This document shows, piece by piece, positions 35,522 through 47,584 of a stretch of DNA of 64,000 bases (within the stretch, counting starts at the first letter, position 1; each line of letters starts with the position of its first letter). The notes under the pieces were generated by a model. The model saw only the letters and a list, made by a program, of their open reading frames with translations, did not search any database and was not told where the DNA came from. A program made the translations under genes and the position numbers. This DNA comes from Staphylococcus sp. IVB6240 (GTDB lineage Bacteria > Bacillota > Bacilli > Staphylococcales > Staphylococcaceae): assembly GCF_025558425.1 (NCBI RefSeq), contig NZ_CP094718.1:496001-560000 (forward strand), in the 5' to 3' direction.

Positions 35522-36337
35522 ATGAAAAGAATTTTATCCATTGCATTAGTTCTTGTTTTAGCAGTAGCACTTGCTGCATGTGGTAACAAAGAAGACAAAA
35601 ATGATAAGAAAGTTGTTGTAGGTGCATCTCCAGCACCTCATGCAGAAATCCTTGAAGAAGCTAAACCATTATTAAAAGATAAAGGTTATGACTTAGAGGT
35701 AAAAGTAATCAATGACTACACAACACCTAACAAATTGTTAGATGCAGGTGAAATCGATGCAAACTTCTTCCAACATACACCATATTTAGAAACTGAAAAG
35801 AAAGACAAAAAATACAAAATTGAATCAGTAGGTAATGTTCACTTAGAACCAATGGCTGTCTATTCTCAAAAATATAAAAGCTTAAAAGACTTACCAGATG
35901 GAGCAGAAGTTTTCGTTTCTAACAACCCAGCTGAACAAGGTCGTTTTCTTAAATTCTTCGTGGATGAAGGATTAATCAAAATCAAAGATGGCGTTAAGAT
36001 TCAAGATGCTACTTTTGATGACATTGTAGAAAACAAAAAAGACATTAAGTTCAACAACAAACAAGCGGCAGAGTTCTTACCAAAAACTTACCAAAACAAC
36101 GAAGGTGACGCGGTTATTATCAACTCTAACTATGCAATTGAGCAAAAGTTAAACCCGCAAAAAGACTCTATCGCAGTTGAAAACGGCAAAGACAATCCTT
36201 ATGCAAACCTAATTGCAGTTCAAGAAGGACATAAAGATGATGCGAAAATCAAAGCATTAATTGAAGTTTTACAATCTAAAGACATCAAAGACTTTATCAA
36301 TAAGAAATATGATGGTGCAGTAACTCCAGCAGAATAA
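35522..36337 (+). CDS. metQ: Methionine-binding lipoprotein, copy 1
   Basis: A 271-residue substrate-binding lipoprotein of the NlpA/MetQ family with signal peptide and lipobox ALAAC (Cys20). The core KVVVGASPAPHAEILEEAKPLL and DYTTPNKLLDAGEIDANFFQHTPYLE are diagnostic, with NNPAEQGRFLKFF in the second lobe. It delivers methionine to MetNI. Start context AAAAGGAGC is strong. It is the first of three tandem copies; the second (broken) copy is nearly identical to it apart from its signal peptide. Confidence 0.95.
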   Translation: MKRILSIALVLVLAVALAACGNKEDKNDKKVVVGASPAPHAEILEEAKPLLKDKGYDLEVKVINDYTTPNKLLDAGEIDANFFQHTPYLETEKKDKKYKIESVGNVHLEPMAVYSQKYKSLKDLPDGAEVFVSNNPAEQGRFLKFFVDEGLIKIKDGVKIQDATFDDIVENKKDIKFNNKQAAEFLPKTYQNNEGDAVIINSNYAIEQKLNPQKDSIAVENGKDNPYANLIAVQEGHKDDAKIKALIEVLQSKDIKDFINKKYDGAVTPAE

Positions 36338-36366
36338 GGTTACTTACTTTGAGAATTAAATAATAA

Positions 36367-36416
36367 GATGGGAGCACACTGTGTAAAAGGCACAGCGTGA
36401 CCCCGTCTTTTTTTAT
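36367..36416 (+). terminator. Terminator after metQ copy 1
   Basis: Outer GATGGG/CCCGTC and inner CACACTGTG/CACAGCGTG arms followed by TTTTTTT. It would limit read-through into copies 2 and 3, which would then need their own signals. Confidence 0.75.
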
Positions 36417-36457
36417 CACTCATTTCAGAGTGGGATGAAGGAGAAAGGGGGATTTCA

Positions 36458-37281
36458 ATGAAAAGATTAAGAATATTCACACTATTATTATTTGCATTTG
36501 CTGTCATTTTAACAGCATGTGGTCAACAAAAAGAGACGTCAAAAGAAGATAAGAAAATTGTTGTTGCAGCATCTCCTGCGCCTCATGCAGAAATTCTTGA
36601 AGAAGCCAAAGCACTATTAAAAGATAAAGGTTATGATTTAGAAGTAAAAGTGATCAATGACTACACAACACCTAACAAATTGTTAGATGCAGGTGAAATC
36701 GATGCAAATTTCTTCCAACACACACCATACTTAGAGACTGAAAAGAAAAATAAAAAATATAAAATCGAATCAGCAGGTAATGTTCACTTAGAACCAATGG
36801 CTGTCTATTCAAAAAATATAAAAGCTTAAAAGATTTACCAGATGGCGCAGAGGTTTTCGTTTCTAACAACCCATCTGAACAAGGTCGTTTCCTTAAATTT
36901 TTTGTAGATGAAGGTTTAATTAAAATTAAAGATGGCGTTAAAATTCAAGACGCAACTTTTGATGATATTGTAGAAAACAAAAAAGACATTAAATTCAACA
37001 ACAAACAAGCTGGAGAGTTCTTAACAAAAACGTATCAAAATAATGAAGGTGATGCGGTAATCATTAACTCTAACTTTGCAATTGAGCAAAAATTAAACCC
37101 ACAAAAAGATTCTATTGCAGTTGAAAACAGCAAAGACAATCCATATACAAACTTAATCGCAGTTCAAGAAGGACATAAAGACGATGCAAAAATAAAAGCT
37201 TTAATTGAAGTTTTACAATCAAAAGATATTCAAGATTTTATCATTAAGAAATATGACGGTGTAGTAACACCAGCTGAATAA
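36458..37281 (+). pseudogene. metQ: Methionine-binding lipoprotein, copy 2, frameshifted
   Basis: Starts intact with a lipoprotein signal ending LTAC and reads in frame for 123 residues up to EPMAVYSKNIKA, then stops. Compared with copy 1, one base is missing near 36810 (TATTC followed by six A, against TATTCTCAAAAA). The remaining sequence in the shifted frame to the TAA at 37279-37281 is otherwise full-length and uninterrupted (SLKDLPDGAEVFVSNN to KKYDGVVTPAE). So the break is recent or a sequencing error in an A-run. Its N-terminal signal resembles copy 3 and its body resembles copy 1, suggesting recombination. Confidence 0.9.
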
Positions 37282-37340
37282 ATATAGCTTTGAAAATTAA
37301 ATAAATTTCAAAGTGGGGAAAAGAAGAAAGGGGTATTTCA

Positions 37341-38162
37341 ATGAAAAAATTAAGACTATTTACACTATTGGTAGTTGTATTCGCTGTCGTTTTAACAGCA
37401 TGTGGACAACAAAAAGAGGCATCAAAAGATGATAAGAAAATTGTTGTAGCAGCATCACCAATACCGCATGGAGAAGTCGTGAAAAAGGCAGGAGACATTC
37501 TTAAAAAAGATGGATACGATGTTGAAGTAAGAGAAGTCAATGATTATAAGATCCCTAATAAATTACTTGATAAAGGTGATGTCGATGCGAATATGTTCCA
37601 ACACGTTCCATATTTAAAAGCAGAACAAAAATCACATGGTTATCAATTAGAAGAAGTTGGGAAAGTGTTAACAACGCCAATGGGTGTATATAGCCAAAAG
37701 CATAAAAGTCTTAAAGATTTACCCAATGGTGCAAAAATCTATGTTTCTAATAATCCAGCTGAAGAAGGTCGTTTCTTATCATTCTTCGTTAAAGAAGGTT
37801 TAATCAAAATTAAAGATGGTGTCAAAATTGAAGATGCTAAGTTCGATGATATTGTAGAAAATAAAAAGAATATCCAATTTGATAACCAACAAGGTGCAGA
37901 ATTCTTACCTAAAACATATAACAATAATGAAGGTGACGCTGTGATTCTAAACTCAAACTATGCGATTGATAATGGATTAAAGCCGCTTGAAGATTCAATT
38001 GTAGTGGAAGATGAATCTTCACCATTTGCAAATGTGTTAGTTGTTCAAAAAGGACATAAAGATGATAAGAAATTCCAAGACTTGATTAAAGCACTTCAAT
38101 CTGATGAAGTGAGAGATTATATTAAAAAAGAATATAATGGCGCAGTGATTCCTGCAAAATAA
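37341..38162 (+). CDS. metQ: Methionine-binding lipoprotein, copy 3
   Basis: A 273-residue MetQ/NlpA-family lipoprotein, signal peptide with lipobox LTAC. It differs from copy 1 in the ligand-facing segments: IPHGEVVKKAGDILKKDGYDVEVREVNDYKIPN replaces the copy 1 sequence and the Phe-Phe-Gln-His segment becomes NMFQHVPYLKAEQ. That divergence may reflect a different ligand (for example D-methionine or a dipeptide), which is inference. AAAGGGG is the ribosome site. It ends at a bidirectional terminator. Confidence 0.92.
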   Translation: MKKLRLFTLLVVVFAVVLTACGQQKEASKDDKKIVVAASPIPHGEVVKKAGDILKKDGYDVEVREVNDYKIPNKLLDKGDVDANMFQHVPYLKAEQKSHGYQLEEVGKVLTTPMGVYSQKHKSLKDLPNGAKIYVSNNPAEEGRFLSFFVKEGLIKIKDGVKIEDAKFDDIVENKKNIQFDNQQGAEFLPKTYNNNEGDAVILNSNYAIDNGLKPLEDSIVVEDESSPFANVLVVQKGHKDDKKFQDLIKALQSDEVRDYIKKEYNGAVIPAK

Positions 38163-38164
38163 TA

Positions 38165-38212
38165 AAAAACAGTATTTTAAGTTAATGTCGACTTAAAATA
38201 CTGTTTTTACTT
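38165..38212. terminator. Bidirectional terminator
   Basis: AAAACAGTATTTTAAGT pairs with ACTTAAAATACTGTTTT. It lies between metQ copy 3 and the convergent DUF368 gene. Confidence 0.9.
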
Positions 38213-38217
38213 TGAAA

Positions 38218-39066
38218 TTATGCTTCAGTGTAACGTCCTAATACGTAACTAATCACGAAACCTGCGATAAGCGTTAAGACAGATACAAACCATGTGATAC
38301 CACTTGCTGGGATGCCCGGATATACAGAGAATAATGATCCGATTACGAGCCCCAAGATAGCAGCATACGTCATATACGTATAGTGTTGTAATAAATAAGT
38401 AATTAACTTACTCGCCAGTAGAAAACCAACTAGAATTCCCATTCCTACAGTAATAATCACTGGGAGAGCTTGGAAATTAAAATGAACAAGTTCTGAAATT
38501 GAATAAGTCACCGTACTATAAACACCAAATACTAATAGAATAAATGAACCAGAAATACCTGGTAATAACATAGCACTTGAAGCACAAATCCCTGCAATAA
38601 AGTATTTAATCAACATAGGTGCTGATAAATCGATATAAGCAGGTGCACCATGAGCTGTATCACCTTTGAAAAGGGCCATGACAGCTAAAAATACAATCGC
38701 TGCTACTAAAATTGCCCAATGCTTTACTGTGAATGTTTGTTTTATTTTTGAAATACGCACTAAAAATGGCACAATTCCAATAATTAATCCGAAGAAAAAG
38801 TACATTGTTGGTATCGTATGTTCTGCTAAAAGATAGTTAATGAGACTGCTCAAACCACCGATTGCAAGACCCATTCCAATAACAATTGGAAGTAGAAAGG
38901 CAATACTTTGTTTGAAGTTTTTAGAGAAGACACCACTGACAGAAGCAATGAAGTCATCATAGATTCCTAATAATAAAGCGATTGTCCCTCCGCTCACACC
39001 TGGGATCAGGTCGCTAATTCCCATGGCAAACCCTCGAGGGATATTTGAAAGTTTAAATTTAGACAT
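38218..39066 (-). CDS. DUF368 membrane protein
   Basis: A 282-residue polytopic membrane protein with about eight hydrophobic segments. The N-terminal RGFAMGISDLIPGVSGGTIALLLGIYDDFI and the mid-protein SSAMLLPGISGSFILLVFGVY form the paired, repeated motif of the DUF368 family. Proteins of this family have been linked to undecaprenyl-phosphate translocation (PopT type), which would place it in cell-wall lipid recycling; this is family knowledge, not shown here. ATG 39066 follows GAAAGGAATC on the minus strand; the in-frame ATG at 39087 lacks a site. Confidence 0.85.
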   Translation of the reverse strand: MSKFKLSNIPRGFAMGISDLIPGVSGGTIALLLGIYDDFIASVSGVFSKNFKQSIAFLLPIVIGMGLAIGGLSSLINYLLAEHTIPTMYFFFGLIIGIVPFLVRISKIKQTFTVKHWAILVAAIVFLAVMALFKGDTAHGAPAYIDLSAPMLIKYFIAGICASSAMLLPGISGSFILLVFGVYSTVTYSISELVHFNFQALPVIITVGMGILVGFLLASKLITYLLQHYTYMTYAAILGLVIGSLFSVYPGIPASGITWFVSVLTLIAGFVISYVLGRYTEA

Positions 39067-39204
39067 AAAAATGATTCCTTTCATCATAAGTCATTTTATC
39101 ATAACACAATATTGCCACATCTGTTATCTCTACGTCATAGGACTTAGGACCTATTAGCACCTATTGAGAACAGAAGTCCCTTTATTATCAATAACATAGG
39201 GAAT

Positions 39205-39242
39205 CCCCCAATTATTTTAAGGATAAAATAGAGGGGGTTTTA
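39205..39242 (+). terminator. Strong hairpin upstream of the suf promoter
   Basis: CCCCC ... GGGGG with an inner TTATTTTA/TAAAATA stem and TTTT. The gap between the DUF368 gene and sufC is about 310 bases and otherwise non-coding. The hairpin has nothing to terminate on the plus strand unless a small RNA begins between 39100 and 39200; it could also insulate suf. Confidence 0.55.
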
Positions 39243-39255
39243 CGATCCTAAAAGG

Positions 39256-39284
39256 TTTATAAAACTGATTAATTCGGTTATAAT
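39256..39284 (+). promoter_or_regulatory. Candidate promoter of sufCDSUB
   Basis: TTTATA (39256-39261), 17-base spacer and TATAAT (39279-39284) give a leader of about 85 bases to the sufC start. Confidence 0.6.
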
Positions 39285-39376
39285 AGGCATGTAGATTTGA
39301 AGTATGGTTTTGACGTTACATTAAAATTATTATAAACTAGTACAAGGAATCAATCATTTATTTGGAGGGAATATCA

Positions 39377-40144
39377 ATGCCATCAGTATTAGAAATTAAA
39401 GATTTACACGTATCTATTGACGATAAAGAAATCTTAAAGGGTGTTAACTTAACAATTAACACAAATGAAATACATGCAATCATGGGACCAAATGGTACAG
39501 GTAAGTCAACTTTATCTTCAGCAATCATGGGTCATCCATCATTTGAAATCACTCAAGGTGAAGTATTATTAGATGGTGTGAATGTACTTGAATTAGAAGT
39601 AGATGAACGCGCTAAAGCAGGTCTTTTCCTTGCAATGCAATATCCATCTGAAATCACTGGTGTGACAAATGCGGACTTCTTACGTTCAGCAATCAATGCA
39701 CAACGTGAAGAAGGTCAAGAAATCAACTTAATGCAATTCATTAAGCAATTAGACAAGCACATGGACTTCTTAGAAATGGATAAAGACATGGCACAACGTT
39801 ACCTAAACGAAGGTTTCTCTGGTGGGGAAAAGAAACGTAACGAAATTTTACAATTAATGATGTTACAACCTAAATTCGCTATCCTAGATGAAATCGACTC
39901 AGGTCTTGATATCGACGCATTAAAAGTTGTATCTAAAGCTATCAATGAAATGCGTGGAGAAGAATTCGGTTCATTAATCATCACACACTACCAACGTCTA
40001 TTAGACTACATCACTCCTGACTTCGTACACGTAATGTACAACGGTATCATTGTTAAATCAGGTGGTGCTGAATTAGCAAAACGTCTTGAAGAAGAAGGTT
40101 ACGAGTGGGTTAAAGAAGAATACGAAGCGTTAGAAGCGAAGTAA
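39377..40144 (+). CDS. sufC: Fe-S cluster assembly ATPase SufC
   Basis: The 255-residue ABC-type ATPase of the SufBCD scaffold. Walker [10 protein letters not shown] is at 37-45, the signature [11 protein letters not shown] near 145 and Walker [13 protein letters not shown] near 170; the SufC-specific Glu in DEIDSGLD is present. ATG 39377 follows TTTGGAGGGA. First gene of sufCDSUB, the only general Fe-S assembly route in staphylococci. Confidence 0.97.
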   Translation: MPSVLEIKDLHVSIDDKEILKGVNLTINTNEIHAIMGPNGTGKSTLSSAIMGHPSFEITQGEVLLDGVNVLELEVDERAKAGLFLAMQYPSEITGVTNADFLRSAINAQREEGQEINLMQFIKQLDKHMDFLEMDKDMAQRYLNEGFSGGEKKRNEILQLMMLQPKFAILDEIDSGLDIDALKVVSKAINEMRGEEFGSLIITHYQRLLDYITPDFVHVMYNGIIVKSGGAELAKRLEEEGYEWVKEEYEALEAK

Positions 40145-40171
40145 TAATCATCAATATAGGAGGAAATAATT

Positions 40172-43197
<3,026 letters not shown>

Positions 43198-43218
43198 GTG
43201 CCTGTTAAATGATAGAAA

Positions 43219-43242
43219 AGGAGTGGATTTCATTCCGCTCCT
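43219..43242 (+). repeat. Hairpin between sufU and sufB
   Basis: AGGAGTGG pairs with CCGCTCCT; the left arm resembles a ribosome site. There is no T-run, so a processing or protection site within the suf message is more likely than a terminator. Confidence 0.5.
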
Positions 43243-43274
43243 AGCATGCTAAGAATATAAAGGAGTGTTGATTG

Positions 43275-44672
43275 ATGGCTAAAAAAGCACCTGATGTGGG
43301 CGATTACAAATATGGCTTCCATGATGAAGACGTATCGATTTTTAGATCAGAACGTGGCTTAACAGAAAACATTGTACGTGAAATCTCAAATATGAAAGGT
43401 GAACCGGAATGGATGTTAAATTTCCGTCTTAAAGCCTTAAAATTATTCTACAAGATGCCAATGCCACAATGGGGCGGCGACTTGTCTGAATTAGATTTTG
43501 ATGATATCACTTACTACGTTAAACCATCTGAGCGTTCTGAGCGTTCATGGGATGAAGTTCCTGAAGAAATCAAACGAACTTTTGATAAATTAGGTATTCC
43601 TGAAGCGGAACAAAAATATTTAGCAGGTGTATCTGCGCAATATGAATCGGAAGTCGTATATCACAACATGGAAAAAGAACTTGAAGAACAAGGGATTGTC
43701 TTCAAAGATACGGATACAGCATTAAGAGAAAACGAAGAGCTATTTAAAGAGTACTTTGCATCTGTTATTCCAGCAGGCGACAACAAGTTTGCGGCATTGA
43801 ACTCAGCAGTTTGGTCTGGTGGTTCATTCATCTACGTACCAAAAAACGTAAAAGTAGATACGCCGTTACAAGCTTACTTCCGTATTAACTCTGAAAACAT
43901 GGGTCAATTCGAACGTACATTAATTATTGCGGATGAAGGCGCATCAGTAAACTACGTTGAAGGTTGTACAGCGCCTGTGTACACAACAAACTCATTACAC
44001 TCAGCAGTTGTTGAAATTATTGTACACAAAGATGCACACGTTCGTTACACAACAATTCAAAACTGGGCAAACAACGTATATAACCTTGTAACAAAACGTA
44101 CACTTGTTCATGCAAATGGTAACATGGAATGGGTAGACGGTAACATGGGTTCTAAACTGACTATGAAATACCCAGCATGTGTTCTTGTAGGTGAAGGTGC
44201 GAAAGGTAGCACATTATCTATCGCATTTGCCGGTAAAGGACAAGTTCAAGATGCGGGTGCTAAAATGATTCATAAAGCACCAAACACATCTTCAACAATC
44301 GTATCAAAATCAATTTCAAAAGATGGCGGTAAAGTTGTATACCGTGGTATCGTTCACTTTGGACGTAAAGCCAAAGGTGCACGTTCAAACATCGAATGTG
44401 ATACGTTAATTCTAGATAATGAATCAACATCAGATACAATTCCATACAACGAAATCTTCAATGACAATATCTCTTTAGAACACGAAGCAAAAGTTTCTAA
44501 AGTATCAGAAGAACAACTCTTCTACTTAATGTCACGTGGTATTTCTGAAGAAGAAGCGACAGAAATGATCGTAATGGGCTTCATTGAGCCATTCACTAAA
44601 GAATTACCAATGGAATATGCTGTTGAAATGAACCGTCTCATCAAATTCGAGATGGAAGGATCAATCGGATAG
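43275..44672 (+). CDS. sufB: Fe-S cluster assembly scaffold SufB
   Basis: The 465-residue scaffold subunit that holds the nascent cluster. The beta-helix core contains the conserved cysteine region ([43 protein letters not shown]) and the C-terminal [25 protein letters not shown] docking motif shared with SufD. The ATG at 43275 follows AAAGGAGTG; the TTG just before is not needed. Last gene of sufCDSUB, followed by a terminator. Confidence 0.97.
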   Translation: MAKKAPDVGDYKYGFHDEDVSIFRSERGLTENIVREISNMKGEPEWMLNFRLKALKLFYKMPMPQWGGDLSELDFDDITYYVKPSERSERSWDEVPEEIKRTFDKLGIPEAEQKYLAGVSAQYESEVVYHNMEKELEEQGIVFKDTDTALRENEELFKEYFASVIPAGDNKFAALNSAVWSGGSFIYVPKNVKVDTPLQAYFRINSENMGQFERTLIIADEGASVNYVEGCTAPVYTTNSLHSAVVEIIVHKDAHVRYTTIQNWANNVYNLVTKRTLVHANGNMEWVDGNMGSKLTMKYPACVLVGEGAKGSTLSIAFAGKGQVQDAGAKMIHKAPNTSSTIVSKSISKDGGKVVYRGIVHFGRKAKGARSNIECDTLILDNESTSDTIPYNEIFNDNISLEHEAKVSKVSEEQLFYLMSRGISEEEATEMIVMGFIEPFTKELPMEYAVEMNRLIKFEMEGSIG

Positions 44673-44692
44673 GATGAAACCCAATGGTATCA

Positions 44693-44736
44693 AGCTATTT
44701 AAGTATTTACTTAGGTGGTTTGATACCATTTTTTAG
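44693..44736 (+). terminator. Terminator after sufB
   Basis: AATGGTATCAA pairs with TTGATACCATT and is followed by TTTTT. Confidence 0.9.
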
Positions 44737-44751
44737 GTTCTTCACCATTTT

Positions 44752-44788
44752 GTGGTGGGATGGCATCATATGCTGTCCCATTTTTTTA
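44752..44788 (+). terminator. Second hairpin after suf
   Basis: GTGGGATGGCA pairs with TGCTGTCCCA (G-U pairs) around CATATGC, then seven T. A very similar hairpin is at 45639-45671. Confidence 0.7.
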
Positions 44789-44809
44789 ATACCTCTGAAT
44801 AAAATTTTC

Positions 44810-44838
44810 TTGAAATAGTAAAGGGTACATATTATGAT
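44810..44838 (+). promoter_or_regulatory. Promoter of the small accessory operon
   Basis: TTGAAA (44810-44815), 17 bases, TATGAT (44833-44838). It precedes the 64-residue gene. Confidence 0.65.
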
Positions 44839-44863
44839 GAGCATATGTTAGGAGGTAATTGTT

Positions 44864-45058
44864 ATGAAAAATGTATTTAAAACAGTTGCTAAAGCATATA
44901 TGATTTCTGGTGATTTGATTGGTTTTAATGGCATCAAAAGAAATAAAGATAGGAAAATGCATAGAGCATTAATTGATGATAGAGATAGAGTGGCTGAAGA
45001 TTGGAGAAACATAGGTGTAGATATACAGAATGCCCTAGATAACTATTCTAGAAGGTAA
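44864..45058 (+). CDS. Small basic protein, unknown
   Basis: A 64-residue basic protein starting MKNVFKTVAKAYMISGDLIGFNGIK; the middle is rich in Lys and Arg and the rest is helical. TTAGGAGGTAATT gives a strong start and there is a promoter upstream. It is followed 11 bases later by the broken DUF2335 gene, so the two were probably one operon. No family is recognised. Confidence 0.55.
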   Translation: MKNVFKTVAKAYMISGDLIGFNGIKRNKDRKMHRALIDDRDRVAEDWRNIGVDIQNALDNYSRR

Positions 45059-45069
45059 GGTTTAATTGA

Positions 45070-45519
45070 ACGGCAAGTAAAAAAGTATCAAATGAAGTAA
45101 AAGTCCTAGAGCAAAAGTTAGAAAATGCCAATAATTCTGAGGAACGTCAAAAAATTATTGCGCGAGAAATCTTTTTAACGAAAAGTGGTCCTTTACCTGA
45201 CCCAAAAGATTTTAGCAAATATGAAGAGGTATTACCTGGTTCTGCTAATAGGATTATTGAAATGGCAGAGAAAAATCAGTAATATAGAATTCATATTGAG
45301 TTAACAGAACAAGAATTGTATTATAAAAGTAATAATACGATTACATCAAAAGGGATATATTCAAGTACGATTATTTCAATCGTTGGTATCGTTGGTGCCG
45401 TAATATTAGGCGTATTTGGTAGCGAATTGGCATCAGGCATTATTGGTTCATTATCACTCGGGAATATTGTGGTAAGCATGATTAATTCAAAAGTTAATAG
45501 TATAAGAAGAAAAGAATAA
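45070..45519 (+). pseudogene. DUF2335 membrane protein, start lost and internal stop
   Basis: One frame from ACG at 45070 to the TAA at about 45517 reads a continuous DUF2335-like protein, interrupted once by TAA at 45280-45282. The first part has a coiled coil (VKVLEQKLENANNSEERQ) then the family motif SGPLPDPKDFSKYEEVLPGS and IIEMAEKNQ; after the stop, IHIELTEQE and two hydrophobic helices follow with no frame change. The expected ATG reads ACG, after AGAAGGTAAGG. Two point mutations (T to C, C to T) would explain both defects. The family is of unknown function. Confidence 0.75.
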
Positions 45520-45638
45520 TAATATTTGTAATGCACAGGAAGGTTTATAACATACCATTTTTGGAGAATGATATAAATTTTGCTGTGCATTTGTTTAGTT
45601 CTTAACCAATCGTTTTATTTTGGTTTGTAACTTTTATA

Positions 45639-45671
45639 GTGGGGTGGCATGATATGCTGTCTCACTTTTTA
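45639..45671 (+). terminator. Hairpin after the DUF2335 relic
   Basis: GTGGGGTGGCA pairs with TGCTGTCTCAC around TGATA, then TTTTT; near copy of the hairpin at 44752-44788. Confidence 0.65.
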
Positions 45672-45771
45672 TATCTGTGGAAAAATACACCTTTGAAAAA
45701 ATACAATATTTATGAAATGATAAACTTATGGGGGATTTACATATACTAATTCATTATAAAAGGGGGGAATT

Positions 45772-46971
45772 ATGATGATTAATAAAAACTATACACTATT
45801 GTTTTTAGCATCTTGTGTCTCGACATTAGGGGCGTCGATGACATATATTGCGTTATATTGGTATTATTTTGAGCAAACAACAGTCACTTCGCTGACGTTA
45901 TTAACGACGGCAACGTTTTTGGCAGGATTTGTATTTAATTTATTTTTAACGCCCATTTGCGATAAATACGATCCAAAATTATTGATGCGAACAACAATGC
46001 TGATTCGCTGTATTATATTGCTTTTTGTAGGGGTGGCAATGTATTTTTTCGACATCAGTATTTATTATATGGTGGCGATGATGATTTTGTTAGTTGCATT
46101 GGAATCTGTTTATGACCCATCATCAATAAAAATAATTACAAGAATTGTTAAAGAAGACGACTATGTGACTGCTAATTCTTGGATCTCGATACTCGATCGT
46201 ATGGGTTTTTTAATAGGGATGCTATTAGGTGGTATCATTATTACACTGATCGATATTGAAATGATTCTATTTATTGAAGCGATTTCGTTTTTTGTTGGTT
46301 TTATCTTACTTTACTTTGTTCAAGAGACATATAAGGTAAATGAACAAGAAACAGATGAATAGGATAACTATTTTGTACTTTGGAAGAATGGGATTACGTA
46401 TATTTTCCAGACTAAGTGGTTATTATGGATTGCTGTCATTGCAATTGCTGCGAATTTAGCGATAACACCTGCCGTTACGTTATTAATTCCGTATACTTCA
46501 GAAATTTTGTATGGTCAGTCTATTCATTACTCGATTTTAGAAGTTTCTAGTATTTTAGGTGGCATGATGATGGCATATGTGATTGGTAAGTTTAAAATGC
46601 AGAAATTGTTTCGTTGGTTTGTCATTGCTCCTTTGCTACAAAGTATGTGTATTATCTGCTTAAGTTTTAATCGCACGATAGGTATTGCAATTGTATTGTT
46701 ATTTTTATTAGGTATGTTTATATCATTATTCAATGTGCCTTTTACAACAATTTTACAGAAATACGTTCCCAATTCATATTTAGGTAGAGTGAGAGGCGGG
46801 ATGATTGCTTTATCAACAAGCTTATCGAGTGTTTGTTATGCGTTTTCAGGAATTATTTCAGACAAAGTAGGTATTGTACAAGCAATATTGATTTATGGCA
46901 TGTTAGGTCTGATCATTATCTTAGGTATGGCACTTCTCAAACCATTTAAATACACAGTGATTGATAAATAA
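45772..46971 (+). pseudogene. MFS efflux transporter, interrupted by an amber codon
   Basis: A single frame of about 399 codons encodes a twelve-helix major-facilitator protein of the MFS_3/MacB-like drug exporter kind. It is cut by TAG at 46360-46362, between helix 6 and helix 7; the downstream part continues in frame (DNYFVLWKNGITYIFQTKWLLW) to 46971. The N-terminal half has NYTLLFLASCVSTLGAS and motif-A-like CDKYDPKLLMR; the C-terminal half has PNSYLGRVRGGM. AAAGGGGGG is the ribosome site. The two halves alone would not form a transporter unless the stop is read through. Confidence 0.82.
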
Positions 46972-47066
46972 ATAGTGATACTGTAAAATATTTTTACCCA
47001 TTAAAAACAGACAATTCAGACAACAAAATGTATTACATGTTTGATAGAGATAAGGATGTGTTATGA

Positions 47067-47573
47067 GTGATTAGACCATGTACATTAGAAGATTTGAAAG
47101 CATTGCAGGCGATTTCTTGCCAGGCGTTTGATGAAACATTCGGTCCATACAATAAAAAAGAACATATGGATCAACATTTAGCCACTGCGTATACAGATGA
47201 GAAGTTAACAAAGGAACTTCAGAATCCAAATTCATATTTTTATTTTATTTATGCAAAAAATGAACTTGCGGGATATTTGAAGTTGAATGCATTTGATGCG
47301 CAAACGGAACCTTTTGATGAACAACATTTTGAAATTGAACGTATCTATCTTTTGAATGCATTTCAAAAGCAGGGCCTTGGGGCAAAATTATATGAGAAAG
47401 CTGTGGAAGTTGCACAATCATTGAATTGTCGATACATATGGCTTGGTGTATGGGAAAAGAATGAGAATGCGATTGCCTTTTATAAGAAGAATGGTTTTGA
47501 AAAAATTGGTGCACATACATTTTATATGGGAGATGATCCGCAAACGGACTATATTATGAAAACAGAACTGTAG
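47067..47573 (+). CDS. paiA: GNAT acetyltransferase, PaiA-like
   Basis: A 168-residue N-acetyltransferase resembling Bacillus PaiA, which acetylates spermidine and spermine. The acetyl-CoA motif is ERIYLLNAFQKQGLGAKLYEKA near 91-112, followed by YIWLGVWEKNENAIAFYKKNGFEKIG near 128-153, nearly the PaiA signature. GTG 47067 is the start, with TAAGGATG upstream. It is immediately followed by paiB, the same pairing as in Bacillus. Confidence 0.82.
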   Translation: MIRPCTLEDLKALQAISCQAFDETFGPYNKKEHMDQHLATAYTDEKLTKELQNPNSYFYFIYAKNELAGYLKLNAFDAQTEPFDEQHFEIERIYLLNAFQKQGLGAKLYEKAVEVAQSLNCRYIWLGVWEKNENAIAFYKKNGFEKIGAHTFYMGDDPQTDYIMKTEL

Positions 47574-47584
47574 GGGGCATGTTT

